Made by a program: the position numbers and the translations under genes
The notes under the pieces: generated by a model
The model's input: the letters and a program-made list of their open reading frames with translations, nothing else
Told to the model about the DNA's origin: nothing
Databases searched by the model: none
Source of the DNA: Cervus elaphus
Lineage: Eukaryota; Chordata; Mammalia; Artiodactyla; Cervidae
Length of the DNA stretch: 64,000 nt
Assembly (NCBI RefSeq): GCF_910594005.1
Contig: NC_057815.1
Span: 68,400,052 to 68,464,051, forward strand
Reading direction: 5' to 3'
Part shown: in pieces, positions 1 through 13,200 of the stretch
How the letters are laid out: every line of letters starts with the position of its first letter
Position numbering within the stretch: position 1 is the stretch's first letter

Positions 1-1102
1 CAACTCAGGGGCACAGGTCTCAGCCTTATCTAGGAGATGGGCACAGTAATACCCCCATATGCAGGGCGCTTAGGACCTTCAGGGTGATTTGCAGCCCTGC
101 CAGACTCGACACCTCCTTTCAATGCTTCCTTTGTGAGACTCCCTTAACTACCCTGAAATTCAGTGAAACGGTGGACCTCCTAAAGACCCTCACAACCAAG
201 AAAAGCTCTCAAGAGCCCTCAAACGCCCTCTGGTGGTGAAGAGAGGTACTGCCTCTGTTAAGAACAACGCTTCAAGGCTTCCATAGGTCAGGAAACCCAA
301 CCTAAGGAAGCAGGAGGGCTTGCCCAAGGAAACAGGGAAGTATAACTCTTAATTTCTGTAAGCCAGACTCCTGTCTAGGCACATCACACATGCTAACTGA
401 CTCCTGCTTTTCGTGGCCCTATGGTGCAGGCACTCCCATCATCCTGGGGTACTAGATGAGGAAAACAGATACAGTGAAGATGGACTTGGTCCTGACTCCC
501 ACAGCTGCCAAGGTGCCTGGAAGCCTGGCTCCGGAGCATACTCACTCCTTTGAGGGGGAGGGCCTACTGTGGGATCACAGGGGTGGCAGAGAAGGAGCAG
601 GTGCTGACTTTGATGCCTTCCTCCTGTTTCACCCTGGTGCAAATGTTTTCCTTTAGCAGTGGGCCTGGGGCTGCACCCAGCTCTCCTGCCCACAGGAGAG
701 AGAGCTGTTGCTTCATCCCGGCCCTGGGAGCCTGCTTCCCTCCCCACACCCAGCATCTCTCTCTTTCTCTCTTGGGCCTTCCTAACCCACAGCCTCACAG
801 TGTCTTTCCAGGGCCCTCAGGATAAAAATGAAATCTTTTAAGCAGGATGCCTTCAGGCTCTTCAGGACTTGATCCCACCCAAACTCTCTAGTCTTTACAC
901 CAATCCTTTCCATATACCACCCCCCGCCCCCACCACACACACATCATCGCCAAGAAGGGCTAAAAATCCTTGCTATTATTATTATACCCATTTCCTTGCC
1001 AGCTCCTCCCTACCAGGAGGATAGGTTTTTGCCTGTCTCCCTCTGGAATGGTAGCTCTGCCCACCCCTCACCCAGTCTTCAGGGCCCACAAGTGGCACTC
1101 AC
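1..1102 (-). other. GDPD5 intron after coding exon 7 (partial)
   Basis: Starts with the GTGAGT donor at 1102 on the minus strand and runs off the window. It holds moderately GC-rich unique sequence and a few purine or pyrimidine tracts (for example the C/A-rich tract at 920-945). No exon, RNA gene or clear repeat was recognised. Confidence 0.85.
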
Positions 1103-1248
1103 CATGGGGGCCCCGCGGTGGCCGATGAGGGCAGGTTTGGGGCCCAGGTCCTTTTTCTCCATGATGCAGGGAGAGGAGATGGTGAGAGGGGCCAGGTAGA
1201 GGGCAAACACCACGGTGAAGAAGGTTCCGAGAATGGCTATCTGGGAGG
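1103..1248 (-). CDS. GDPD5: GDPD5 coding exon 7 (residues 190-238, fifth transmembrane segment and HRGAP catalytic motif)
   Basis: 146 nt, starting with the last two bases of Ser190 after TGTCTACAG and ending CCC ATG before GTGAGT. Residues 193-213 (IAILGTFFTV...) form membrane segment 5. The extracellular domain then begins and reaches GHRGAPM. In the GDPD family the His of the HRG motif is a catalytic residue; here it is His233, agreeing with the residue mutated in GDE2 studies. The next exon, expected to begin around LAPEHT, is outside the window. Confidence 0.97.
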
Positions 1249-4200
1249 CTGTAGACACGGGCGCAACCGTGAGCCCCATGCAGCAGGGCAGGGCATGCCA
1301 GAGCCCTCCTCCCTACACCGGTCTGGACCCTGACACTCTGAGGGGGCCCCTGCACCAAGAGGACCCCTCATTCTTGCTGCAAAAGTGAACCTGGCCTCTA
1401 ACTCACACACAGATGTAGAGACACAGAAGAGGAAACATGCAAGGCTGAGGCTGTCACCTCTGTGCAACCTGCAGTCCACTCCGAACCAGGACTCGCCATG
1501 CTAAAAGCAAGGGCCCCACCGTATCCCCAGGCTGCCCAGGTACAGTCCAGGCGGGGGCAGGACAAGCTGGCCTTGGTACTTGGAGCACATGGGTGGGGGA
1601 CAGGTCCTGCCCAGTCATACTTACAGGACCGCTCTGCACGGGCAAACTGTCCTGCCACGATCCAGGAGAGCGCTGTGACAGCCACCAGGGCCCCCACATG
1701 CAGGAACGGCGCTGTGCCCTTCGGAACAGGAAGGGGCAAGAGAGACTGTCAGCTCCCAGCCGAGCCGAGGATGCTGACCACCAGCATCCTCCCAGCCTAT
1801 CTCTATCTGTGGGGCAGACAGCTGTCTCCATTTTTCCGCGGAGGACACTGGGAGTCCAGGGACCCTGGGTGCTAGAATCCTCCCTGTCTCTGAGTTGTTC
1901 TGTGATGTGGACCCTTACCCCCGCCTTCCGGACTTCAGTCTGGAGGAATGGGAGTGACCTAAAGGCGCTGTCTTGTTCTGAGGGTCCTGGGGAACCAGCC
2001 GGTAGGCTCCCACCCCCACTCACCTGCAGGGAGATGAGGAGCACCTCCCACTCGTCCTCCCACAGCTGGGCCACAGCCGACATGGCCACCACGGTGGCCA
2101 CCAGGATGGCCACCAGCCCGATCTGTAGGGGGAGAGCCACCAGACGGTCAGGGGGCGCCAGAGCCTGGACAGCCCAAGGGTCCCCCGTGTGTGGGGGAGG
2201 GAGAGAACAGGTGCAGAGACAGAGGGAGGGGCCGAGACACGGATGGGGAGAGTGGGGCGTGCAAGAGAGGCCGACCTAGCAGGGCAGAGGCAGGTAGATG
2301 ACAGTGAGAGAGACAGAGGCAGGAGGAGGCAGGCGGGTGGGCCCGGCAAAGAAGGGACCACGAGAGAAACAGGAGGGTGGAGAGAAGACGGGTGGCCTGG
2401 GCTGCAGACATGGCCCCAGGGCTCAGGGTGTGGGGAGGGAAGACACTCAGCAAACGGGGGCCTCCTGGTGCCCAGCAGGTCCCATTCCAGGCCTTGCCCA
2501 CCCTCCCAGCCACCTTTCATCCTGCGTGACATGTGAAGAAATCAAGGCTCCCCTGGAGCTGGGGCGAAGGGTGACTTGCCCAGGTCACAGGGCAGAGGGC
2601 TGAGGAGCCAGGTCCTCTGCGGGAGCCTGACACCCAGTCCACCTTCCCCACAGCCTTCAGGCGGGAGCAAGCAGAGGGGAGGCAGGCGGCGGCCGCATGC
2701 GCCCTGTCATCAAGGCGCGCTCTCAGTCCCAGCCTCCCGGCTTCCAGCCTCTAATGAGTTATGGGAGCTGCCCTCCCAGAGAAAGTAAGGAGCAGAGCTC
2801 TGATGGAACCTTTGTGGGACAGAAAGCTGTGGGGACAGACAGGATCTGACATGTATCCTGGTAACACAAGATGCTTCCCCACACTAAGCGATGCCTAGCA
2901 TCTCGTTATTTAGCCCCCAGGGTCCCCGCCTTGGGCCCTGGGTCTACATCTCTGCACAGCCAGGCTGGTCTCGTAAAACTCAGGTCATGCCTTCACCCCG
3001 AAGCCTTCCACAGCCCCCAGCTCCACGAGGCGCCAGCCAGGACCACCTCCGGCCCCCCTGATTCCCTACTGCCTGCTCCCAGCGGTTCTCTGTGCCAGCA
3101 GGGCTCTCGCCCTCTGTCTCTCCCTTCAGTGCCTTTTCCAGCGGCCGCAGCATCATTCCCAGAGCCCTCCAACAACCAAACAGGCTCTAAATTGAGTTTC
3201 TGGCTCGTGAGAGCAGAGACGGCAGCTGATCCATCTTCGTTCCCTGCCAGGCAGGGAAGATTCATTCTTGTCTGGGATTAAGGTTTCCTTTGGAGGTTTG
3301 TCGTTCTGGCCCATCAGCCTGGAAACAAATGTTCTAATAAGAAGCAGTAATAAGGCTGAAATGGGTAGGAACCCTTATGGACTGTGACAGGCCGGCCCAG
3401 AAGACATAGGAATAAGAGATATGAAGGTGCATGGAGGGCCCAAGTGTGCCCTGGGTCTGTGGGAGGCCCCTTCACTTTTTCCTCATGTTTATCCTTGTGA
3501 AAGCCCAGTCAAGATGTTATTGTCTTCATTTCACACATAGGAAAACGGGGCTCAGAGAGCATAACGGTTTGCTTGGACATGTAGCTTTGAGCGGGCAGAG
3601 TCAGAAGCAACCCCCATTTTGCCTGTCTTGGAGGTCAGGCTCTTTCTGGGGATCTGCCCTCACAGTGCAGTGGAGGGAGCCCCAGGGAGCATCCTCTCGA
3701 CCCCCCCCCCAACATGCAGGGTCCCTGCCCCCAGCTCCAGGGCACAGCAAGCATCTCTGGAGGGTCACTCCCTGAGCGTGTTTTATTATAGTAGTTAACT
3801 GCTAGTGGAAATACTTGTGATAAAACTGATTTCCCAGGATCATAATGCAATGAAAAATTTTATCCTCTCTGAACTTGGCAGTTGCCATAGTGGCAACCAT
3901 TATGCTCTGCAGCATTATTGCAGTGGTCAGCGCCTGTGGGATTTCGCCACACATACTGTGTCCTGAAGCCACGGGAGCAGTGCTGACTCCTGACAACTAG
4001 ACTGCCATTCCTCAAGTCTGACTGCAAAGGATACATCCCACCCAGAAAGTGGGGAAAGCCCAGGGGAAGCCTCAGAGAAAGTGGTCTTTGGTTTTCCGTG
4101 CTGGAGGCACTGCGGTTTGTGATGACAGCCGGAGGGATGGAGGATACAGGAGGTATGTCCATTCATTCACTGAGCCCTGCCTGGGTGCTGGGACCCAGGA

Positions 4201-7200
4201 GGAGTTGGAAACCAGCCTTGCCAACACATTGGCCTCTTGGGAAGGTGATTAGAATCTGGGTTCTGTGTGGTTTAAGTCGCAGATGATCGGCCCAGGGTTC
4301 AGGGACCCACTCATGTCACATTCCTTGGTGACTGTGCCTAATGGGGGTGGTTACCCTCTCAGAGTGTGTTTCCTGAGCTGTAGAGATGGGTAGCGTGAGC
4401 ACCTACCTGAAAGGGGTTTGGAAAGATAAATGAGAACATGCAAGTGAAATGCTTAGCACCATGGCTGGCAGCAAAATAATCAATGCTTACTAAATGTTGT
4501 GTTAGTCGCTCAGACATGTCCTACTCTTGTTAGTAACACAATTTTTTAAAAGTGGGCATGTTTTTCCCTGGGGGTGCAAGGGTAAGGAATATGCCCGTTA
4601 ATGTAGGAGATGCAGAGTTGTGAGCTCAATCCCTGGGTCGGGAAGATCCCCTGGAGAAGGAAATGGAAACCTACTCCATTATTCATGCCTGGGAAACCCC
4701 ATGGACAGAGGAGCCTAGAGGGCTATAGTCCATGGGGTTGCAAAGAGTCGGACACAACTTAGCACCTAAACAACAACGGCAGCATCAAAAGGAATGAAAT
4801 AATGCCATTTGCAGCAACACAGATGGACCTAGAGATCATCAAACTGAGTGGAGTAAGTCAGACAAAGACACATTTCATATGATATCACTTATATGTGGGA
4901 TCTAAAAAAAAAATGGTGCAAATGAGCTTATTTACAAAATGGAAACAGAGTCACAGTAAGTGACTTATGGTTACTTTACCACAGTAAACTTATGGTTACC
5001 AAGGGGGAAAGGGGTGGGAGGAATAAATTGGGAGATTGCGAGATATATATATATATATACTATATATAAAATAGGTAACGAATAAGAACCTACTGTATAG
5101 CACAGGAAATATTCTATAATGACCTATGTGGGAAACAAACCAAAAGAGTAGACATATGTCTAAACTGAATCACTTGGCTGTACATCTGAAACTAAGACAA
5201 CATTGCAAATCAACTAAACAAAACCACACTGAGGTACCATTTCCACCCACTGGGAATGGCCAAGTCAGGAAACCCCTGAACACTTTGTGGGCAAGGGTGA
5301 CTTTACAAGCACAGCCATGTATTCTTGCTTGTGCGCACTCAGTTGTGTCCGATTCTTTGTAGCCCGCCAGGCTCCTCTGTCCATGAGATTTCTCAGGCAA
5401 GAATAGTTGAGGGGGTTGCCATTTCCATCTCCAGGGGATCTTCCTGACCCGGGGATCAAACCTGCATCTCCTGCATTGCAGGTGGATTGTTTTACTGCTG
5501 AATCACCAGGGAAGCCCATACATAAACTATACTGCAATTAAAAAACAAATACTACCAAAAAAAATAAAGTTAAGATGCAAAATGAGGGTATAATAGGCTA
5601 CCACTTGTGTTTAAAGAAAAAGGAATGTGTATGTATGTGTGTGTACATACACACATCTGCATGTGCTTAAATATCTCTGGAAAGATAATGGGGAGATTTA
5701 CATTTTGTACTTCTTTGTACCTTTGTAATGCTGAACTGTGTCAATGTATTAATGGTCAAAAGTTAGGTAAAACAACTCCTCTCCCAAATAAAAATTCCTT
5801 AAAATCTTAGAATAAAACTATAGAGTCTTACAAACAGAGGGGTAGAATTTGCAGCTCCTACTTGACTACTGAGCCCCAGGGAGCTCCTTCCCTCCTGGTG
5901 CAGTGGATCCAGCTAAGCATCAGCTGGAAGGACCTTCCTCATGCTGAGATCTCTTGGGAGGGATCAGAGGGGAGAGGAAGGCAGGACTGGCACCCTGGGA
6001 GCTGGCACCAGTGCAGATGAAGGGATCTGAGACCCTGCCCCCAGGAGAAGACTCCCTGTGCTGCTCTGCTGCCCTGGCTGGCTTGAGCCTCCAGATGCCT
6101 CTCCGCTGGGATCAAGCAGGTGTGCCCTGGCCTGCTGAGAGCCAGGCATGCCCCAGAGGAGGGGGCTGCGGTGTGCACCAGCCCCTCCTGGGATGCCCAC
6201 AGGTGTCATCCTTTCAAGTGTCAGCTTTGCAGCTGGGAAAAGAAAGTCCCTCACAGAGAAGACTTCAGAAGCGCAGAGGAGATCTTAGGAAAGAGTGATG
6301 AGCAAGAGGAAGGTGGGAGGGGACCAGAGGCGGCTCACTGCTCTTTATCCCTCCAGGACTTTAGTCACCTGGGTCTGACTCCCCAGCTCCAGACCTTGGA
6401 GGCATGCCTGGATGCCCACAGGCACCTCCCACTCCATGCAGCCCAAGTGGAGCTCAGCACATCCTTCTTCCAGTTCCCATTCTTTATCCTTTTAGTTGGA
6501 AGTGAGCCCCTCCCCTCAGAGTCACTCTGGACCCATCTCACGGGCTTATGATTATTCCTGGACATTTCTGCCTCTTCTTGAATGGCCAGCCCATGGAGTC
6601 AGGCTCTGGGGAAAGAGAGGTGACCTGGCCCTCTCTCTGGGGCCCTGGTGTGCTCCTGGGAGGGAGGGCCTCTCTCTGGGTCAGCTCTGTGCCACTCCTG
6701 AGCCCACTGGGGTCTCAGAAAGAGCAGGAGGCATCAGCCACGTGCACTCCACATGATGTGTGCCATGAACAGTGAGCCAGAGAGTCAAGGCTCTGGAATG
6801 TATGATGCCTCTTTGCTTTGGGTCCAGCCCTGCGTGGGCACTGGGGACACGGAGATGGAAAGTCAGTTCTGGTCTCTGCACGGAGCTCCTAGAATAGGGA
6901 GGGTCGGGGTCAGGGAGCCAGATGGAAATGGACAATGAGAGGTCAGGACTGTGGCCGGGGAGACTTAGGGGACTGGGGGAGCCTGAGAAGCTTTGTGTAG
7001 GTGGAAGGAAAACCAAGGAAGGGTCCAAAAGAGAGAAAAAGGGAGGCAGGAGCGAAAACATAAAGCAGAGAAGAGGCAGCCATGCTGGGAGGGCCTGAGA
7101 TGTCTCATGTGGCAGAAGCCGAGGGTGACGGTCCCATGACAGCAGTTGGGAGAGATCAGCAAGGGGCCAACCTGCTCAGGGCCTTAATGTCTGGAGGGAG

Positions 7201-10200
7201 AGCTTGGATCATCCTGGGAGCAATGGAAGCTGTGGGAAGGGCTTTAAACTGGGAGTCATATCACTGAATCAGAGTTTTAAGATGAGCTCATGGAAGAGAA
7301 AGAGAGGATGAGACTTAAGTCAGAGCCAGCCAAAGAGCTGGAGCTGTGACCTACGCTCGTTAACCGCACGGCTGTAGATCTAGGAGCCTGGACCCTCTAC
7401 TTATTAAGTTGGAAACCTTGGCAAGTTACTTAACCTCTTTGTACCTCAGTTTTCCCAGCTGCAAAATGGGATGATAACAGCACTTATGCTGTAGGGCTGC
7501 TGAGGGGCAAATGAGTAAATACAATCCACTGTTAGCTCCCTGAACAATGATAACCATGATTCAGGGGAGGGAAGATGTGTCCGGGCTCTTCCTCTGCTGC
7601 TGTGGCCTCCAGCCTCTCCCCTCCTCCCTGAGCCCCTGTGGAGGCACTCCTTACCTTGTGCAGCCAGTGCAGGTTCATCTGTTGCCCCACGGCGATGTGA
7701 CATAGTGCCAGGACCTGAGGGAGGGCACACGGCAAGAGTCAGGCATCACGTGTGACCCAGGTTTCTGCCAGTTCCCCAGACACCCTGCTCCCCATGGCTC
7801 TCTGGGCCTGGCTCAAGCAGTCAGCTAACCAGCAAACCATTCTCATGCCCAGCCCTGCTCAGCCCCACCCAAGCCTGGCCTCCTCCCAGATTATTTCAGG
7901 TTCCTCCAGGTTCCTTCTCCTCTAGGGTTTTTCCCTCAAGAACTCATTGGGCCCTGCTGCACTTGGGCTGCCTAATTCATGTTTTGGGAGTTTCAGGGCC
8001 CAGGATTCTGAAGCAGACTTGAGCCTGTCCCCCAGGAAGCCTGGAGAGTTGCTCTGATGCTCACTCACTAGGGTAAAGAATCTGCTTGCAATTCAGGAGA
8101 CCTGGGTTTGACCCCTGGGTCGGAAAGATGTCCTGAAGAAAGGAATGGCAATCCACTCCCATATTCTTGCCTGGAAAAATTCCATGAACAAAGGAGAGTG
8201 GCGGGCTACAGTTCATGGGGTCACAAAGCGTTGGACATGACTAAGCAGGTAACACACACCCAGGAGCTCCCAGGCCAGCCTGGGGACTGAGTTGAGCCTG
8301 AGGGAGCAACATGTTGGAAGCAGGTACCAAAACAGAAGTTCTTGGAAGAGGAAGTCTGCAGTGGGGCCTAACAATGGGATGTCCTCACGGGGTCGGGGAA
8401 AAACATGCCAGAATGGGGCAAAGAAAGAGAACCTCCCACCTTGAAGGAACCAAGCCCCAGAGGCCCAGAGAAAAGCCAGCCATCCTCCTCAGACCAGGGT
8501 GGGGCCCTCCATCAGCCCCATGTACCTGGAGGCCAGCAATGTAAGTGAAGGCAGCTGCTGTGGTCATGAGGATGGGCACGGACCAGTCACTCCAGTAGCC
8601 CATGCGGTTGTAGAGGTACCTGCCAGGAGGAGAAGGGGCAGGGGTCAGACCTCCACCAGGGAGCCTGGATGCTCCCTGGGGCCTGCCAGCTCTCAGCTCT
8701 CACACGGCTTGCTCAGGTACTAGACTTTGGCCCTTCAGTGAGGAGGTCACTGCTTCCCTGGTCATCAGTCAGCCTGTGGAGGGCTCTTGGGGACACCTGG
8801 GCGTGGCAAGAAGCATAAACAAGAAAACAATTTCCCTTAATTCTACTGCCCAGAAGTAACCATCACCAAAACCCTGCTGCCTTCTTCCAGTGGGTGCCCC
8901 GCCTCTGCTTATATATTTGTGTAAACAGCAAAGCCGGGACCCCGCTGCATACAGCACAGGGTCAGAGTTCAGGCTTTGGAGGGAGGAACTAGCAGATTCA
9001 AATCCCCCGGCTTGCAGGACGCCGGGGAAGTGACAGGCTTCCCTGACTCTAAGATGCCACTGATTGTGACATTCATCTCAATTTCAATGTCATTTCAATG
9101 ATTTTTGAAAAGATGAAGTCTTAGGATCGATAACATGTAATACCTGACTTCCCCGCACTGTTCCTCATCTACAGGACAGAATAACAAAGTGCCCTTCCTA
9201 GGGTTTCCTGAGGATGAACTTTATGTGAGGAACAAGGTAAGTACTCAACTCTCTGCTTATTAACATAAGCATCTACTGATGTCAGTAAAAGCCTGAGGAA
9301 ATGTGATTTTTCTCATAGTCACGCGGTCTTCTGTTGAACTAATGTACTGTATGAAGCCAACTTCCTACTAATGACAATTAATAGTTTCCAATTATTCACT
9401 ATTATAAATTAACAAAAAAAACTCTTTGGCACATACGTTTCTGCATTACTAATTATTTCGTCAGGAGAGACTCCTACAGATGGAATCACAGGACCAAAGG
9501 GAATGAGCTGTTTTTAGGGCTCCTGTTAGAGCCTGATAAGTTGTTCTCCAGAAAGACTGAACCACCCACACCCTCCCTGTATACGTGGGGAAACTGAGGC
9601 TCAGAGAAGGCAGCAAGCAACGTGCACAGGGTCATCAGAGAAAATGAGCCAGCACCAGGCAGCTTCAGGCCTGCTACCCTCTTGGGGCTTCTGAGTCCCA
9701 GCACTACTCCAGGAAACCGAGGAGACTGGCTGAGGGAGCTGCAGGTCCCCAGACCCTCCCCGAGCACAGGCAGGCCCTCCCTCTGCGGCCTCCCCAACAC
9801 GGCAGCATCTGTCCTCTGCTTGAGCTGCCCAGCGATGGGGAGCTCAGTCTGGGCAGAGCGGGGTGGCCCGGTGGACCACATGGTACAGTCAGGCAGTTTA
9901 AGTCCCTGTCCCAGATCTGACTGCATCCTGCTGTGTGACTACAGAAAGGCTACTTAACCTCTCTGAGCCCCAGTCTCTGGGACTGTCCTAATATGTGCAC
10001 GTGGCACTAGCTGGTTGTATGGCCGCAGGGCAGTCCTGTCCCTCCCTGGGCCTCAGCTGCTCCTTCTGTACGTGACAGCGTGGCCCTCCACTGGGGCAGC
10101 AGACCGCAGCTCAGCAGAGCCATCCAAGGAGCTCAGGGAAGGGCCAGCAGGGAATGCTCCCACTTGCCCACAGCAGTGCCTGTGCTTTGGATACCTGCAA

Positions 10201-13200
10201 GGATGAATAATTTATTTATGGCATTTAATAAAGGCCAGAGGCCACCTCTGGGACTTGGCTGGGGCTCCGGCTCATCTCGCCGGGCTGTGGCGGGGCAGCA
10301 GCCTGTCCTTTATTGAGATCATTAATCACAGCAGCACAGCCTGGTGCCACGCAGAGGGGAGCCAATGCCAGACTCCATGAACTGAGTCTTAGGATCACTA
10401 CAAAATCCTCCAACCACAGCCCATCAGAAGCCCAGAGTCCAGAAACCGTAAATTCTAACATCATGACCACCTTGCAGCTGGAGATTCAGCCTCCCAGGAA
10501 GCGTCCTCGGGTTTAGGGGAGCCTGGAGCCCTCGCACATCCATCATCTCGTTTTGTCCTCAGAAAGACCTGCTATCGGCTAGCGCTCTGCTATCCCATTT
10601 TACAGAAGAGGACACCAAGCCTGAGAGAGGACTCACGCTCCTGTGCCCATGGTCACACTGAGCTGAACTTCTAACCAAGAGGAAAAGACAGCACCGGAGG
10701 GCAGGGACCACTGGCTGCCAAGCCCCAACTCTGCCCCCAACTGGTTGTCTGGACTTGGGCCTCAGTTTCCACGCCTGTCAATGGGCAAGTTCCTATTAGA
10801 GCTGGGGGAACTTCTCCTGTTCCATGCCTTCCACTGTTTGACAAAGGCAGGCCATGGGGGAGCGAGGGCAGGGGGTGAAGAAGAAATAGGTGCCCTTGTG
10901 CACCCAGCCCCAGACATGTCCTTGGACCTGAGGCTGCTGCCCACAAGGGACCCTGAGCTTTCCCAGAACCACACCATCTGCCAGCCTAGCCCACGGCCCT
11001 GCTCAAGGAGGCAGGAGGCCTGGGGTCGGGGACCACCTCCTCTGCTGAGGTCTTGGTTTCTTTGGGCTTTGGAGTCCTTGTCCACAAGGGGTCCAGAGGT
11101 CCCAGCTCCCAGCCGAGCCCCTGCCCTGTCTACATTCCTATTTCCATGATAGCAGCAGCAGGAAGGCGCTCCCTGTTCTCTCCAGCTGGTCTCAGCTCCC
11201 CTAAGCCGCTGTTCTCTCTAGAGGATTACTCCCTCAAAGGCTACACAGAGAGCTGGTGGCCAGTGGTGGCCGGGCCCTGAGGACCAGCCCGGGAGAGAGG
11301 TTCCAACCCATCCCTCACTCCCGACCCCAGTCTCAGCCACCAGATGCCCAGTCCCCAGGCCCTGCCCCCTGGTCCCCACTCACCAGTTGAATTCATCGTA
11401 GTCATTGTGGACTTCCCACCAGAAGTAGAGCCAGGTGAGCGTGAGGCCGAAGGTGAAGGTCAGCAGCAGGAACCAGAGGCGCTCCCACTGGAGGGGCAGA
11501 GTGAGGACAGGGGTCAGTGGGGGCGAGGCTGGCCCTCAGGCCACCCTCCCCCTTGGTAGCCCAACCGCCAGGCTGGGTGCACAAGGGCACCTATTTCTTC
11601 TTCACCCCCTGCCCTTGCTCCCCCACAGCCTGCCTTTGTCAAACAGTGGAAGGCACGGAGGAGGGGAAGTTCCCCCGGTTCTAGTAGGAACTTGCCCATT
11701 GACAGGTATGGAAACTGAGGCCCAAGTTCAGACTACCAGTTGGGGGCAGAGTTGGGGCATGTTAGCCAGCGCTCCCTGCCCCTCTTCACACGGGTGGGGA
11801 CTCGAGGCTCAGAGAGGGGAATGAGCTGACCAATATCACCACACCCGGAGTCACAAAATGATGGGGAACCAGAGCAGGGTCGAGGGTCCACCCCAGAGCT
11901 GGGCGCTTAGTACTGCAGCCTCAGGCCCTTCCCGTGTGCGTCCGTCTCCAGGACCAAAGGCTACATCTGCCTGAGCCTCCACACTGGGAGGGTGATCCCG
12001 GGTCCGAGTGGTCACATTCCTCACCTCCTTCCTTCCTACACACACCTGCAAGGCAGGTGTTCTTCCTCACCTCTGCTCCTGCTACACCCTGGCCCAGAGA
12101 GGTCAAGCAACTTGCTTGAGACAGCAAGTTAGAGAAGGATTAAAGAGCAGTGCCCCAGCCTCTAGACTTGAAGGAATGTGGTGTTCTACCACCCCCACCA
12201 GGGGTCAGCCCCTCTCTCTCAAGGGGCCCAGGGGGTGGGGATGGGGGCAGTGTGTGTGTGGGGTGGGTGGAGGGGGTCCTGCTGACGCCACCTCGGCTGC
12301 TTCCCCCAGAGGTCTGCAGGCACTTCCGGCTGGGTCCTCGGGTGTACCCCTGCTTCCATCTGTCCCCTTATCTCAGAGGCACAACAAGCTTGGAACATCC
12401 TGCTCTCTGGGAAACTTCTGAGATCATGAGCACAAACAACCGCTCGGAGGGGAAGTCAGTGGAGGAGAGACCCAAGACCACCCCCCACCTTGAGAGGCTG
12501 GAGGGCTTGGAGAAGCTCAGCGTCTCTCATCCAGCCACTATCTGGGGCCCCTGCAGCTTTCCTGGCATCTCTGATCCTTCTTGCACCGCACAGCCAGCTT
12601 GGAGCTACAGTTTTAAGCCCAGTTTAACCTCTCGATGTCTCTGTCTAGAAAGCAAGCCCTCTCGGGTCCACCGGACAACCCTCTTCCTCCTCCTCAAGGC
12701 CTTCCCCATCCCAGCAGGGATTCCATCTCCTCAGAGCTTCCATAACTGTGGCACCCCTGTCGGTTATGACACAACCCTTGCAGTTCTAGAACTGTCCCAC
12801 TGTAGGTCAGTAACTCCCCCCCACCCCCGCTATACTGTAACCACCTTAGAAGTCTGGGTGGTCTTCATATTCCCAGGGTGAGAGGCAACTTAAGATAGAT
12901 TTGATAGTGAGATGGCAGAAGAAAAAAGACCCTTTCTCCATGCTGGCATGAGTATGCCCACCCAGGAGAGATTTCACTCTGGGTTTACCAACTTACTACC
13001 CGCTCCAAAGAGGAGCCCTTGCTTTTCTGTGAATGCCAAGCCAGCAGTAGTGAGCGGCCCTCTGTCCACAGAGATCACTCTCCCTCAGTAGGTATGAGGC
13101 CTCTGGCCAGAGGACAAGGTTCTGAGAAGGGCCCGGGTGATGGGGGAGCCTCAGCTGATGATGAGTCCTCTCCCAGGCCAGCAGCATGGAGGTCAGTAGG

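Larger units (their letters stand above)
2123..7654 (-). other. GDPD5 intron between coding exons 4 and 5 (about 5.5 kb)
   Basis: Bounded by GTAAGG at 7654 and CCCTACAG at 2123. It contains a nested repeat block at 4310-5560 (MIR, Bov-tA, L1, reverse Bov-tA), L2-like stretches near 2890-3290 and 6820-7300, and an MIR at 7390-7530. The rest appears unique. Confidence 0.85.
8620..11383 (-). other. GDPD5 intron between coding exons 2 and 3 (about 2.8 kb)
   Basis: Bounded by GTGAGT at 11383 and CCTGGCAG at 8620. It holds one arm of the inverted duplication (10697-10909), an MIR-like stretch around 9898-9990 and an A/T-rich segment with homeodomain-like core motifs around 10200-10335 that may be a conserved noncoding element. 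Confidence 0.85.

Noticed and set aside
1454..2140. 228-codon minus-strand frame as a single exon
   Set aside because: Only 2024-2122 matches GDPD5. The rest reads through the GTGAGT donor into intron and gives unrelated residues.
1593..2279. 228-codon plus-strand frame over the GDPD5 exons
   Set aside because: It is the antisense shadow of real minus-strand exons and has no family similarity.
10740..10800. Two independent MIR copies explaining inverted duplication 1
   Set aside because: MIR copies are old and usually differ by about a quarter or more of positions; these arms agree at about 90% over 213 bp, well beyond any MIR phrase.
12150..12881. 243-codon plus-strand frame
   Set aside because: GC-rich intron and L2-like text with no domain. 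It is antisense to GDPD5 and lacks any supporting signal.
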